A stretch of 64,000 nucleotides of DNA from Orientallactaga sibirica (GCA_036365145.1 JAEOAD010001365.1:518501-582500); one strand, 5' to 3'; shown: positions 14,001 to 29,500, counted from the stretch's first letter. The notes: generated by a model not told the origin, from the letters alone. A program made the numbers and translations.

Positions 14001-14837
14001 CTAGTAGGGACCTCCCTTTGGCTCCCCCACATGTCCCTCCCTTTACCCACCCCTTCTGCTTGGCACCTGGTAGAGCTGGTTGTCCTCATAAAATATGGTG
14101 ACGATGACCTCTTCAGCGGCATAGACAGAAGACCGTTGCATTACTTGCATAATGACATATGTGTTCCAGGCCTTGGATGGGAACAGCTTATACACATCAT
14201 AGCCACCCTCCAAGAAGTACCAGATCTGCAGATCAAACAGCCTTGCATGGGTGCCTATGCACAACTGTGTGGCAGGAGGTGGGGGGACAGGACCTCCCGC
14301 TCTGCCCCCTCAGCTCAGGAGACAAGGAGCTCGGCTGAAGATGAGTCCTCATATCTTCTTAGTAACGCCACTTCCCCACTTCCCTGAGCCCAGGCACCTC
14401 CAGCCCCTACGAGCCATAACTTTTTTCATGGTTCCAGCTGGCTTGAGTTTCTCTGTCTTCCTTCCGCGTTTCTTCCCTCCTCAATCTCTGTAGTACTGGG
14501 TACTGTACCAAACCTGGGGCCTTCTGCATGCTAGGCAAACATTGCACCACTGAGCTAAATCCAAGTTAATTCCTTTTCTTTCCTTTCCTGTCATTCCTTT
14601 AAATATTTTTATTTTTATTTATTTATTTATTTATTAGAGACAGAGAGAGGGAAAGAGAGAGGGAAAGGGAGAATGGGCGTGCCAGGGCTTCTAGCCACTG
14701 CAAACAAACTCCAGATGCATACGCCCCCTTGTTCATCTGGCTAACATGGGACCTGGAGAATTGAACCGGGGTCCTTAGACTTCAAAGGCATGTGCCTTAA
14801 CCGCTAAGCCATCTCTCCAGCCCCTGTCATTCCTTTA

Positions 14838-14883
<46 letters not shown>

Positions 14884-15526
14884 TTTGCAAGGAGAGAGAC
14901 AGAGGGAGGAGGGAGAGAGAGAGAGAAGGGACAAAGAATGTCAGGGCCTCTGGTCACTACAAACGAATTCCAGATGCATACCCCATTTTTTGCATCTGGC
15001 TTTACGTGGGTACTGAGGAATCAAACTGAGGTCATTAGGCTTTGCAGACAAGCACCTTAACTGCTGAGCCATCTTTCCAGCCCTCCTTCATTCCTTCTTT
15101 CATTTTATTTATTTATGAAAGAGGGAGAAACGGAGAGACTGAGTATGGGCATGTCAGGGCCTCTTGTCACTGCAAATGAACTCCAGATGTATGCACCACT
15201 TTGTGCTTCTGGCTTTATGTGAGTACTGGAGAAGAGAATACAGGCAGTCAGACTTTGCAAGCAAGTGCTTTTAACCACTAAGCAATCTCCCCAGCCATCT
15301 TTTCTCTCTTTTTATTTTTTCTTTTTTCCAGGTAGGGTTTCACTCTAGCCCAAGCTGACCTAGAACTCACTCTGTAGTCCAAGGCTGCCCTTGAACTCAC
15401 AGCAATCCTCCTACCTCTGCCTCCCAAGTGCTGAGATTAAAGGTGTGCATCACCATGCCTGTCTCCCTTTCTTTCCTTCCTCCCTTCCTTCCTTCTTACA
15501 CATGAGCACTTTTTAAAAAAATATAT

Positions 15527-15569
<43 letters not shown>

Positions 15570-17718
15570 TTTGAGAGAGAGAGGGAGAAAGCAGCAGATA
15601 GAATGGGTGCACCAGGGCCTCCAGCCAGTGTAAAGGAACTCCAGATTTATGCAGCACTACCTTGTGCACCTGGCTTACGTGGGTCCTAGGGAATCGAACC
15701 TGAGTCATTAGACTTTGCAGGCAAGTGCCTTTGCTAAGCCATCTCCCCAGCCTACACTTGAGCTTGTAATCCTTCTGTCTTGACCTCCCCTATACTGGGA
15801 TTACAAGCATGTGCCATGACCCACTTAAAGAGTATTCAGAAGTCAGGCATGGTGGCGCAAGCCTGTGATCCCAGCACTCAGTGCTGTGAGTTCAAGGCCA
15901 CCCTGAGACTACATAGTGAATTCCAGGTCAGCCTGAGCCAGAGTGAGACCCTATCTCAAAAAAAAAAAAAAAAAAAGGAGTATTCAGGGGCCTATAGAGA
16001 TGGTTTAGTGTTAAGGCACTTGCCTGTGAAGCCTAAGGACCCAGGTTTGATTCCCTGAGACCCACATAAGCCAGATGCACAAGGTAGTGCGTAAGTCTGG
16101 AGTTCCTGTACAGTGGCTGGAGGCCCTGGCATGCCCATTCTCTTTCTCTCTTTTTTTGAAGACTTATTTTTATTTATTTATTTGAGACAGAGCGAGGGAG
16201 AGAGAGAGAAAGATAGAGGAAGAATGGGCGCACCAGGGCCTCTAGCCACTGCAAATGAACTCCAGATGCATGTGCCACCATGGGCATCTGGCTTATGTGG
16301 AACCTGGAGAATTGAACCTGGGTCCTTAGGCTTCGCAGGCATGTGTCTTAAGTGCTAAGCCATCTCTCCAGCACCCCCTGCCTCTTTCTCTCTCTTAAAT
16401 AAATAAATGTTTTTAAAAGGAGTATTCAAGCCGCGTGTGGTGGTGCATGCCTTTAATCCCAGCACTCAGGAGGCAGAAGTAGGAGGATAGCTGACAGTTT
16501 GAAGCCACTCTGAGATTAACATAGTGAGTTCCAGGTCAGCCTGAGCTAGAGTGAGACCCTACCTCAGAAAGCAAAACAAAACAAAACAAAACAAAACAAA
16601 ACAAAACAAAACAAAACAAAAGAGTATTCAGATAGAAAATGCTTCTTTTCATGGGCTAGAGAGAACATACTTCTTTTGGCCAGGTGTGGTGGCACAAACC
16701 TTTAATTTCAGCACACTGGAGGCAAATGTAGGAGGATAACCATGAATCTGAAGCCACCCTGAGAATACATACTTAATTCCAGGTCAGCCTGAGCTAGAAT
16801 GAGACACTACCTCAAAAAAAAGGGGGGGGGCACCCTGAGACTACATAGTTAATTCCAGGTCAGCCTGGACCAGAGTGAAACCCTACCTCGAAAAACAAAA
16901 AAACAAAAAACAAAACAAAAAAAAAAAAGGTGGGGGAAGAAAAAAGAAATACTTCTTTTGCTGGGCATGGTGGCACATACCTTTAGTCTCAGCACTTAAG
17001 TGGCTGAGGTAGGAGGATGGCTGGGAGTTCCAGGCAGGCCTAGGGCTACAGAGTGAGGTCTAGGTCAGCCTGGAACTCACTTTGTAGTCCCAGGCTGGCC
17101 TCAGACTCACTGTGATCCTCCTACCTCTGCTTCCTGAGTGCTGGGATTAAAGGTGTGGCCACCATGCCCAGCTTTTTTTTCAATAGGTTCTAACACTCTA
17201 ACCCAGTCTGACTTACAACTCACAGCAATGGGCCAGTGATCCTCACTTAGCCTATAGGTGTGTCTCCACGCCTGGCTTTTAAGTTTCTATTACTTGCAAC
17301 TGAATTTATTTTTATTTTTATTTTTATTTTTGAGGTAGGGTCTCGCTCTAGCCCAGGCTGACCTGGAATTCACTATGTAGTCTCAGGGTGGCCTTGAACT
17401 CATGGTGATCCTCCTACCTCTGCCTCCCGAGTGCTGGGATCACCACCATGCCTGGCTTCTTTTTTAAAAATATTTTAAAATTTTTTTAATTTTATTTTTA
17501 GAGATAGAGCAAGAGATAGAATGAATTGGCACGCCAGGGCCTCCAACCACTGCAATCACCTCCAGATGCATGTGACCGCTTGTGTGCATGTGCGACCTTG
17601 CATGCTTGTGTTACTTTGTGCATCTGGTTTACGTGGGATCTGGAGAGTCGAACATGGGTCTTCGGCTTTGTAGGCAAGCACCTTAACCACTAAGCCATCT
17701 CTCCAGCATGCAACTAAA

Positions 17719-17752
<34 letters not shown>

Positions 17753-20057
17753 AGGTAGGGTCTTGCTGTATCCCAGGCTGACCTGGAATTCACTCGTTAG
17801 TCTCAAGATAGCCTTGAACTCATGACAGTCCTCCTACCTCTACCTCCTGAGTGCTGGGATTAAAGACATGTGCCACCACGCCCGGTTAAAATATTCTTAA
17901 TAAAGCCATCCCTATAATCTAGTCTGGCTAAACAGTGGCACACAACTATAATCACAACACTTGGGAAGCTGAGGTAGAATGACTATGAGATTACAATACC
18001 TCTAACATTTTGGCGGAGGGGGGGTTCAAGGTAGGGTCTCACTTTAGCCCAGGCTGATCTGGAACTCACTCTGTAGTCCCAGGCTAGTCTCAAACTTACA
18101 GTGATACTCCTACTTCTGCTTCCTGGTAGCTAAGATTGAAGGCATATGCCGCCATGCCTGGCCTGATATTTCTTTAGCCAGGGTCTCACTAGGTAGCCCC
18201 AGCTAGAACTTGTTATCATCCTCCTGCCTCAGTCTCTTGAGCATTAGGATTACAGGGGCTAGCCATCATGCTCATTTTTCTTCTCACTCTCTGCAGTCCC
18301 AGGGTCTCATTATGCCTTGACTTGTTTTCTCATCTCTGCACTGATTTGCCCCCTCTGACTTTACATTTCCTCCCCCATACAGCCTTTATCCAGGCTGTCC
18401 TCCAAAGTTAGGACATGTTCCTTTAATGCTATTTCCCCAGTCTAAGCACAGTCCCAAGAGACTGTGTGACCCTGACAGGATAGGGCTCTCTTGGCTACAT
18501 CTGTTCCCATTTTGTCCCCAGCAGCACTGGGTCAAGCACACAGTAGGTACTCAATATTTGTGAAATAAACAATGAAGTACATCCTTCCACAAAAGAGGAC
18601 TCTTCTCACAGGGTATGGTGGCACACACTTATAATTGTACCATTCAGGAGGCTGATTCAGGAATTCAAGACTAATCTGAGCTACATTGTGAAACCCTGTC
18701 TCAAACAGAAAGAAAGAGCTGCCAGGCGTAGTGGTGCATGCCTTTAATCCTAGCCCTCAGGAGGTAGAGGTAGGAGGATTGCCTTGAGTTCAAAGCCACA
18801 CTGAGACTACATAGTTAATTCCAGATCAGCCTGAGCTAGAGCGAGACGGTACCTGGAAAAGCCAAAAAAGAAAGAAAGAAGGGAGAGAGGGAGGGAGGGA
18901 GCGGGGGGTGGGGGAGGGCCGGGCATGGTGGCGCACGCCTTTTATCCCAGCACTCTGGAGGTAGAGGTAGGAGGATCACCATGAGTTCGAGGCCACCCTG
19001 AGACTACATAATGAGTTCCAGGTCAACCTGGGCTAGAGTGAAACCTTACCTTGAAAACCAAAAAAAAAAAAAAAAAAAAGAAGAAGAAGAAAGAGAGCGT
19101 GTGTGAAAGAGAGAAGATCAAGTCCCTAAGGAAATCAGATCTTGTACTCTGTGACTTTGGAAAGATTCCTATCCCTTCTGAGCTCCAGGGTTTAGTTTTA
19201 CTTTTACTTTTTTGTTTTGTTTTGTTTTTTGTTTTTTCGAGGTAGGGTCTCACTCTAGCTCAGGCTGACCCAGAATTCACTATGTAGTCTCAGGTTTGCC
19301 TTGAACTCATGGCGATCCTCCTACCTCTACCTCCTGAATGCTGGGACTAAAGGTGTGCGCTACCATGCCCAGGGTTTAGTTTTAGATGGAGCTTCTGCTA
19401 CCATTGACCCTGTTATGGGTGGAGGGTCTGGGGATGAGCAGAGAGGGAGTAAGGAGAGGAGCAGGGAAGCCCACCTCATCTTTCTCCGTGACCAAGACCA
19501 TGTCACCATGGAAGGAGTTGACCACGTATTTGATGATTGAGTCCTTTGGAAAGTCTGCTAGATAGATGAAGTGTGTCCTGGTGTAGCTGCAAGGGAAGAT
19601 GTAGGAAGCTCTGAGTGAAGGGACAGCCAAGTGTCTTAGATCCTCTACTCCAATCCAGATACAGCATAAGACTCCACTGACCTTGCGGAAGCCTGGCTTC
19701 TGTATTCACCCATTCCCTGGGATAACTTTCTGCCTTTGTAGTCCTTATCTCTGCATCCCCAATTTTTTGGGACCCCAAGAGTTGCCTCTATGGTCTAGAA
19801 CTCTAGTAATAGTACTACCTTGTCTAGAAATGAGTCACAATGACATACTCTGTGAGTGCCTGGATCCAAGCATACCTAAAGCTTATCCTTGATCTTTGCA
19901 TGCATAAAACCACAAATTGGGGCTGAAGAAGTGGCTTAGTGGTTAAAGCGCTTGCCAACAAAGCCAAAGGACCCAGGTTTGATTCCCCAGGACCCATGTA
20001 AAGCCAGATGCACATGGTGACCTATGCGCCTGGAGTCCCTGATACGTCCATTCTCTT

Positions 20058-20111
<54 letters not shown>

Positions 20112-23100
20112 AAATAAATAACAATGTTAAAAAATTTTTAAACCCCATAGATTCTTTGTTTAATGATTTTTGAATTGGGTTTCTTCCCCTACACACACAC
20201 CTGTCTTTTTTGTTGTTGTTGTTCAAAGTAGGCTCTTGCTCTAGGCCAGGCTGTAGGCTGACCTGGAATTTACTATGTAGTTTCAGGCTGGCCTAGAACT
20301 CACAATGATTCTCCTACCTTGGCCTCATGTGTGCTAGGATTAAAGGTGTGTGCCACCACACCCAAATTTTCTTCTTTTTAAAACCAAACGAATCAAGAAA
20401 GAGGCAGTTTGTCAATCACCCATGAAGATGTCACAGGGTCATTCCCTCCTCCTTTTCTGAAGGATGAAAGGGTAGCTTGGTGGGAAGGGTTCCAATGTAT
20501 CTGGAAAAACTACCACTCTATTGTTTACATGTGCAAGTCCTCCAAGACAGCTTCAAGAAAGGACTCCTAAAGCTGGGGTGGCATGACTCAGCAGTAAAGA
20601 ACTTGCCTAGAATCCACCAGTGAGGGACTGGGATGAGGCTCAGTGGTAGAGCACTTTTCTAGCTTGAGCAATGCCCTGGTTTCAGTACCTAGTAACCCCC
20701 TCAAAATATTCCTGGGCCTCCTGGGGGATTAGTATAGGCTTACCTCTGCAAGAGAAAGTTGCCCCAGATGTATAGCAAATTGTTGAATGTGTTGTAGAAC
20801 ATGCCCTTGGGTGTCATAGCAGTAGTAGTGTAAGTTTCTGTCCCTAGGAGCACCAGGAAATCTAGGCCAAATGCTTACCACAGCAGAGGAAGAGAGAATA
20901 CAGCACTTTTACAATGGCATCTCGTAGCCCACCCCAGGGGCCACCCTTGCCTTCAGTTCCTACCTTCAGGTATTAAGTTTGGCAGTTTGTAGAGGTCTGT
21001 GAAATTGTCAGAAACTACAGGTGAGAAAACAAGAAAATTTCCTGAAACTCAGAGCTCTCAAAATCTGAAACCGGGACAAATTATCACCTTCCCAATCTTC
21101 CCATATGATGCTCTATGGGCTTCCCATTTGAGACAGGGTCTCATATATCCCAGGTTAGCCTCAAACTGTTACATAGCTGAGAATGACCTTCAACTTCTGA
21201 TCCTCCTTCCTCTACCTCCCAAGTGCTAAAATCAAGGGTGCTCATCACAATGCTTTAGTTTATGCAGTGCTGGGGCTCAAACCCAAGGCTTCATGTAGGC
21301 TAGGCAATCATTCTACAAACTGAGTGACATTCCCATCCTTGGGAAAAAATTTCTCGGATGAATGTCAGTTATAAAAAATACTGCTGGGCTGGAGAGATGG
21401 CTTAGCGGTTAAGGCGCCTGCCTGCTAAGCCTAAGAACCCGGTTCCAATCTCCAGGTCCCACGTTTAGCCAGATGCAAAGTGACACAAAGGCGCAATGCC
21501 ACACTTGACCACAAGGGGGCACATGCATCTGGAGTTCATCCACAGCAGCTGAGAGACTGCTGGTGTGCCCATTCTCTGTCTCCCTCTCTCTCTGTCTCTC
21601 TCTTTGTCTCTCCAAAAATAAATAAAATTAAAAAAAAAATTTTTTTAAATACTGCCAAGCTGGGCGTGGTGGTGCACGCCTTCAATCCCAGCACTCGGGA
21701 AGCAGAGGCAGGAGGATTACCATGAGTTCAAGGCCACCCTGAGACTACATAGTTAATTCCAGGTCAGCCTGGGCCAGAGTGAGACCCTACCTCGAAAAAC
21801 CAAAAAAAAAAAAAATACTGCTTTTGAGAGAATAAGATCCTGTTAGGACATAGTACTTGTCTTCTCTCACCTGTCTGGGGTCTTTTTTGCGTAGTAGACA
21901 GCTCCAACAACTTTATCTGGTAGCTTTGTTCTCATTGCAGGTAAAATAAAGTGAAACTTCCTATTGTGAGTCACAAGATCCTTCCAGTTCTGTCTTCCGC
22001 TCACTCTTTAGTCTCTCTCCCTGTCCTCTCTGTCATCTCTGTCCCAGTCACAATGGCTTCCCCAGCCCACAAGACTCTTCTCTGTTCTCCTTGCTAACCC
22101 TTACCTAAGACCAGCATGCTTAGGGTGGACCACAATCCACAATTGGTGCTTCAGCTCTTTACTACCTGTCCCCCAGTCACCTTACTTACCCATGTTATAG
22201 CTGATCAGGTGAAAGTTATTTTCATCAGAGTTCAGGTTTTTGGTCTCTACCAACACCAGGAAAGTGAATTCATCGGAGACAAACGAAACCCAGTTGATGG
22301 AGCAGTAAGCAACTGAAGGAAAGCATGAAGTTCAAAACAGCACAAGACTCAACCCTGTCCTGGCAGCCTAGGTCATATTCCTTCCCCAAACCGGAAACCT
22401 TATGCTGCCTTTCCCAGATGCTTCCCAACCCCCATCCCAAACTCCAAAGAGAGATGAGTACCCATTAGTTTTTCACACACCGACCACTTCTCAGGCAACA
22501 TCCGGAAGGACACATGGCCATCTGTGGAGCAAGACAGGTCCCATGCTCAGACCCTTCTTCCTAGCCCACCAGACATCCCACAAAAACAGTGCCCTGTCTT
22601 GGTCTCCCCACACTTGTACCCCTCAGTTCTAGGATTTTCAGTGCAGGTCTACCATCTAACTATCCCAGCTCTATACATGGCCTATGGGCACCATAATGCA
22701 CTCAGACCTGGGCATATGACCCAATCAGAACCATCCTGGTGCTTGTGTTAGAACTAATGGAGTCCAGCAGCGTTGTCCATGCCTGTCCTAGCACTCTAGA
22801 GGTAGTAGCAGGGATATCAGTAGTTCAAGGTCAGACTTAGCTACAAAGCAAGTTTGAGGAGCTGGAGAGATGGCTTAGCAGTTAAGGCATTTGCCTGCAA
22901 AGCCAAAGGATCCCGGTTCGATTCTCCAGGACCCACGTAAGCCAGATGTACGAGGGGCACATGCATCTGGAGTTTGTTTGCAGTGGCTAGAGGCCCTGGT
23001 GTGCCCATTCTTTCTCTGTCTGTCTCTCTTCTATCTCTCTATCTCTCTGCTTGCAAATAAATAAAAAATTTTTTAAATCCCTTCTCATGTATTTAAAAAA

Positions 23101-23162
23101 AAAAAGCAAGTTTGAGGCCAGGCCTGGGTTGCATGAGAACTTGTTCTCCTCCCCACCCCTAT

Positions 23163-23207
<45 letters not shown>

Positions 23208-24611
23208 GCTGGGCATGGTGGTGCACATCTTAAATCCCAGCACTTGGAACACAGATGTAGGAGGATCACTATGAGTTCGAAGCCAGCCTGAAACTACATA
23301 GTGAATTCCAGATCAGCCTAGGCTAGAGTGAGACCCTACCTTCAAAAACAAAACCAAGCCAGGCGTGGTGGCGCATGCCTTTAATCCCAGCACTCAGGAG
23401 GCAGAGGTAGGAGGATCGCCATGAGTTCCAGGTCACCCTGAGACTACAGTTAATTCCAGGTCAACCTGAGCCAGAGTGAGACCCTACCTCAAAAAAAAAA
23501 AAGTTGGGTGGGGATATAGCTTAGATGGTAGACCATTGACTGACACGGACAAAGCCCTGGGTTTAATCTCTGGTGTCACCAAAAAATAATAATAATAAAA
23601 TAAAAATAAATAAAATAAAATACAAGCAGGGCTAGGGAGATGACTCAGCAGTTAAAGGTATTTATGCTGGGTGTGCTGGTGCACACCTTTAATCCTAGCA
23701 CGCTGGAGGCAGGGGTAGGAGGATTGACATGAGTCCAGGCCAGCCTGAGACTACAGAGAGACCCTACCTCAAATAACCAAATTAAAAAAATAAAAAAGGG
23801 GCTGGAGATGGCTTAGCGGCTAAGGCACCTGCCTGCTAAGCCTAAGAACGCTGGTTCCAATGTCCAGCGGTTCCAATCTCCAGGTCCCACATTTAGCCAG
23901 GTGCAAAGTGAGGCAAGGGCGCAATGCCGCACTTGCCCACAAGGGGGCGCATGCATCTGGATTTCATTCGCAGCAGCTGAGAGACTGCTGGCGCGCCCAT
24001 CTCTGTCTTCCTCTCCCTCCCTCTCTCTGTCTCTCTCTCCAAAAATAAATTAAAAAATAATTTAAAAATTAAAAATTAAAAAGGTGCTTGCTTACAATGT
24101 CTGCTGGCCCCGGTACAGTTCCCTAGTATCCATGGAAAGCCAGGTGCACAAAATAGAAAATAGTACATGTATCTGGAGTTCATTTGCAGCAGCAAGAAGC
24201 CCCAGCATGCTCATACTCATTCTCTGTCTCTTTCATTCTCTTTCTCTGTGTGTTGAAAATAAATAATTTCTTTTGTTTTTTGAGGTAGGGTCTTGCTTTA
24301 GTCTAGTCCAGGCTAACCTGAAATCCATTCTGTAGTCTCAGGGTAGCTTGGAAGTCAGGGCAATACTCCTACCTTAGCCTCCCAAATGCTGGGATTAAAG
24401 GCATGTGCGACCACGCCTGGCTTAATAAAAAATATTTTTGGCTTTTCAAGGTAAGGTTTCATTCTAGCTCAGGCTGATCTGGAATTCACTATGCTGTCTC
24501 AGGGTGGCCTCGAACTCATGGTGATCCTCCTACCTCTGCCTCCCAAGTGCTGGGATTAAAGGCGTGCGCCACCACACCAGGCAATAAAAATACTTATTAA
24601 TTTATTTATTT

Positions 24612-24655
<44 letters not shown>

Positions 24656-26484
24656 CACGTGCGCTGCCTTGTGGGCAAGTGTGGCATTGCGCCCTTGAGT
24701 CTCTTTTTGAGTCTGGCAAAATGTGGGACCTGGAGATTGGAACCTGATTCTTAAGCTTGACAGGCAGGTGCCTTAACCACCAAGCCATCTCTCCAGCCCC
24801 AATTTAAAAAAAAATTTTTTTTTTTTTGGTTTTTTGAGGTAGGGTCTCACTCTGGCCCAGGCTGACCTGGAATTCACTATGTAATCTCAGGGTGGCCTTG
24901 AACTCACGGCAATCCTCCTACCTCTGCCTCCCAAGTGCTGGGATTAAAGGCGTGCGCCACCACGCCTGGCCCAATAAAAATTTTTTTGCTTGTTTGTTTT
25001 TTCGAGGTAGGGTCTTAATCTAGCTCAGACTGACCTGGAATTCACTATGTAGTCTCAGGTAGCCTCAAACTCATGGCGATCCTCCTACCTCTGCCTCCCG
25101 AGTGCTGGGATTAAAGGTGTGCGCCACCACGCCCGGCAATAAAAATATTTTTAAGAAGAGGGTTGGGAAGATCACTGTGGTTAGAGTTGCTTGCTTGTAA
25201 ATCTTGATGGCCCAGGATCAGTTCCCCAGTACTCACATAAATCCAGATACACAAAGTGACCATGTGTCTAGAGTTTATTTGCAGTGACAGGTGGCCCTGG
25301 CATGCCTATACTTTCTCTCTCAAACAAATAAAAATATTTGGAAGGAAGGAGGAAAAAGAGCACTGCCACTAAGCCATTCCATTTCCCCAGTCTCCTCTCA
25401 TTGGTAGATTCTAGTGGGTAAGTGCTCTCATCTTGATGAGCTACACAATCCAGCCCTGGTTTTGTTTTTTCTCTTTCTTTTCATTCTTTCTTTCTTTTTT
25501 TTTTAATGAGGTAGAGTCTTGCTCTAGCCCAGGCTGACCTGAAACTCACTCTGTAATCCCAAATTGACCTCAAACTCACTGTAATCCTCCTACCTCTACC
25601 TCCTGAGTGCTGGGATTAAAGGTGTGGGCTACCACCCCTGGCATTTATTTATTTATTTACTTATTTTTATTTATTTTAGAGAGAGTGAGAGAAAGAGGCA
25701 GACAGACATAGAGAAAGCATGGACGCACCAGGGCCTCTTAGCTACTACAAATGAATTCCATATACATGCACCACCTTGTGCATCTGGCTTTACATGGGTA
25801 GTGGGGAATCAAACTCTGGTCCTTAGGCTTTGCAGGCAAGCACCTTAACTACTGAGTCATCTCTCCAGACCCTGGCTTATTTTTCTTTCTTTCTTCCTTT
25901 CTTCCTTCCTTTCTTTCTTTGTTTTCTTTTTTGGTTTTTTGAGGTAGGGTCTCACTCTGGTCCAGGCTGACCTGGAATTCACTCTGTAGTCTCAGGGTGG
26001 CCTCGAACTCACAGCGATCCTCCTACCTCTGCTTCCCAAGTGCTGGGATTAAAGGTGTGCACCACCATGCCCGGCTCAAAAACAATTTTTTTAAAAAAAT
26101 AATAATAATAATAATAAAAAGCCGGGCTAGAGTGAAACCCTACCTTGAAAAAAAAAGTATTTTTTGAAGTAGGGTCTCTCTCTAGCCTAGGCTGACCTGG
26201 AATTCACTATGTCATCTCAGGCTGGCCTTGAACTCACAGCGACTCTCCTACCTCTGCCTCCAGGGTACTGGGATTAAAGGCATGCACCACCACACCCAGT
26301 TTAAAAATATTTTTATTGGGCTGGAGAAATGGCTTAGTGGTTAAGGCATTTGCCTGCAAAGCCAAAGGATCCCGGTTCAATTCTCCAGGACCCACATAAG
26401 CCAGATGCGTGAGGGGCACATGCATCTGGAGTTCATTTGCAGTGGCTGGATGCCCTGGCATGCCCATTCTCTCTCTGTCTGCCT

Positions 26485-26526
<42 letters not shown>

Positions 26527-29500
26527 TGCAAATAAATAAATAAATAAAAAGTTAAAAAATATTTAAAAAAAAAAATATTTTTATTTGCAAACAGAGAAAG
26601 AGAGAATGAGAATAGGCGCTCCAGGGCCTCTTGCCACTGCAAAGGACTCCAGATGCATATGCCACTTTGTACATCTCGCTTTATGTGGGTACTGGGGAGT
26701 TGAACCAAGGCCATCTGGCTTTGCAAACAAGTGTCTTTTACCTCTGAGCCATCTCTCCAGCCCAAGTGATTTTTTTTTTTTTTTTTTTTTTTTTTTGGTT
26801 TTTCGAGGTAGGGTCTCACTCTGGTCCAGGCTGACCTGGAATTAACTATGTAGTTTTAGGGTGGCCTCGAACTCTCGACCATCCTCCTACTTCTGCCTCC
26901 CAAGTGCTGGGATTAAAGGCATGCGCCACCACGCCAGCTCCAAGTGATCTTTTAAAATTAATTATTTGCTTTTAGTCAAGGTCTCTCTCATATAACCCAG
27001 GCTGGCATTGAACTTACTATACAGCAGAGGCTGGCTTTGAACTCTTGATTATCCTGCCTCTACCTCCCAAATACTGGGATTATAGGAATGTACCACCATT
27101 CTGGCTTTTGCTTAAAATGATTTTGGAGGGCTGGAGAGATGGCTTAGTGGTTAAGACACTTGCCTACAAGCATAAGGACCCAGGTTTGATTCCCCATTAC
27201 CCACATAAGCCAGATGCACAAGGTGGCATGTGCATCTAGAGTTCATCTGCAGTGGCTAGAGGTCCTGACATACCCATTTTCTCCTTCTCTTTCAAACAGA
27301 TTTAAAAGAAGACTTTAGAATTGCATTTTTTCTCTTTGAAATCACAATTCTAGCCTTATCTCTACAAATACTACCCCTTTCCCAACACACATACACAGAG
27401 ACAATCCTTAGCCTGCCACCTGTTCTAAAGACACATGGTGAGGAATGAGGGCCTGATGTAAGAGGGTATGGAGGGGCCTGCTAAAAGTTCCAGAACCTAT
27501 CCACTCTTACCTCTGATAGTCCCAAGGTGAAAGTAACCCTCATGCTTGCCAGTGGTCAGTGCGAGTATGTACTCAGAGGCATTGCTGCTGAGGTACACAG
27601 GGCATAACTTCTTGATGCATTCGCTGGCCAGGACACGAACCCACCTGCCTAGGGGGCAAGCATAGGGCCTCAGGGCCAAGCAGTCAAACCTGGTACCTGA
27701 GACCCCCATCCTTCTCCCTTGTCTTACTGAGCCTGTCACCTGTCCTCTTTGGCTAGCCTTGGAGAAAATCCTGTCCTTGTTCTTGGGGTCTATTTTGTTA
27801 TTGTCAATTTAAATATTTGAGAAAGAGAAAGAGGCAGAGAGAGGGACAGAGGATGGGCATGCCAGGGCTTCCAGCCACTGCAAATGAACACCAGATGCAT
27901 GTGCCCCCTTGTGCATCTGGCTTATGTGGGTCCTGGAGAATCAAACCCAGATCCTTTGGCTTTGCAGGCAAATGCCTTGACCATTAAGACATCTCTCCAG
28001 CCCTGTTATTGTCAAAATTAAAAATATATATATTTCATTTATCTATTTGAGAGAAAGAAGCAGATAGAGAAAGGGTGTGCCAGGGCCTCTAGCCCCAACA
28101 AACAAACTCTAGACACATGTACCACCTTGTGCATCTGGCTTTATGTGCATACTGGGGATTTGAACTTGGATCCTTTGGTTTTGCAGGCAAGCACCTTAAG
28201 TGTGTAGCCATCTCTCCAGTCCATCCCCCCCTTTTTTGTTTTGTTTTTTTTTTTTTCCGAGGTAGGTTCTCACTCTAGTCCAGGCTGACCTGGAATTCAC
28301 TATGTATTCTCAGGGTGGTTTTAAATTTTTTTTCTTTTTAAATATTTTATTTATTTGAGGTAGAGAGAGAACGAGATAATGGGCACACCAGGGCCTTCTA
28401 CCACTGCAAGCAAACTCCAGATGCATGTGCCACCTTGAGCATCTGGCTTTATGTGGGTACTGGGGAATTGAACCTGAGTCCTTTGGCTTGCTGGCAACCA
28501 CCTTAACCGCTAAGCCATCTCCCCAGCTCTCATAGTGAATTCTTTTTTTTTTAATTACTATTTAGTTGAGAGAGAGGTAAAGAGAACAAGGGAAAAAATG
28601 GGCATGCCAGGGCTTTTAGCCTCTGTAAACAAATTCTAGATGCATGTACCACTTTGTGCATCTGGCCTATATGGGTCCTGGGGACTCAAACCTGGGTCCT
28701 TTGGCTTTGCAGGCAAGCACCTTAACAGCTAAGCCATCCTCCCAGCCCCCTTATAGTGAATTCTTGATCCTCCTGCCTCCACCTTCCAATACTGGGATTA
28801 TAAGCCACATACCTGGCTTCTTTTTCCTTTGTGGTAAATGTCCCTCATAATCTTAATTTCTTTTTTGTTGGTTTTTGGTAGGGACTCACTCTAACCCAGG
28901 CAGACCACCACGCCTGGCCACAGTCTTAATTCCTCCCCCCCCCGCCCCACCCACCTTTCCCCACAGCACCCCCGCCCCGCCAGGTCTCTCACTGCTGTCT
29001 TGGTTGCTCTTGAAGAGAGTGGAGTAGTTGCCTGTAAAATAGTAGACGAGCTGGTTCTGCCGGATGAAGAGTGTGCTCTCAGTGGAGATGGCATCATAAA
29101 TGGTGGCCGAGAAGCCAGACAGGGGACAATAGTAGGAGCCAACCCAGCAACTGTCAATGCTCAACTGCAGGGCAGCAGAATAGGGGTGAGCAGGTGACTG
29201 GCCTCAGCCTCCAAATCCTGCTACTGATCTAACTGCTCAGACTGCCAACATCTCCCACTGTGGGCTGGGAAGAGATGACAGATCTGAGCCATCTGAGGCA
29301 TTGTGGACAACCTTGAGTTGAGCAGTGTACAGTGTGCTCAACAATCTCTGGGCCCTTGATATAATCAAGGTTGTGTTCACATGGATAGAAAACATCCCAT
29401 GCTTGGCACAAGACACATTTAAAAATATATATTTTATTTTTATTTCTTTATTTGAGAGAGAAAGAGGGGGGGAGAGAGAGAGAAAGAGGGGGGGAGAGAG

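Larger units (their letters stand above)
14226..19474. repeat. Catsperg intron 13 (5.2 kb): dense SINEs, MIR and simple repeats
   Basis: An ID-like minus copy (14495-14565). Minus tRNA-derived SINEs (14610-14825, 14840-15085, 15105-15300, 15540-15755, 17490-17710). A plus tRNA-derived SINE (15985-16145, resuming at 16373-16410) is interrupted by a minus one (about 16150-16372). B1 copies occur on both strands (15310-15470, 15845-15980, 16430-16620, 16680-16820, 16965-17175, 17310-17460, 17730-17885, 18020-18165, 18720-18870, 18917-19078, 19215-19375). TTTA and AAAAC repeats are present. No coding signal beyond chance. Confidence 0.7.
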
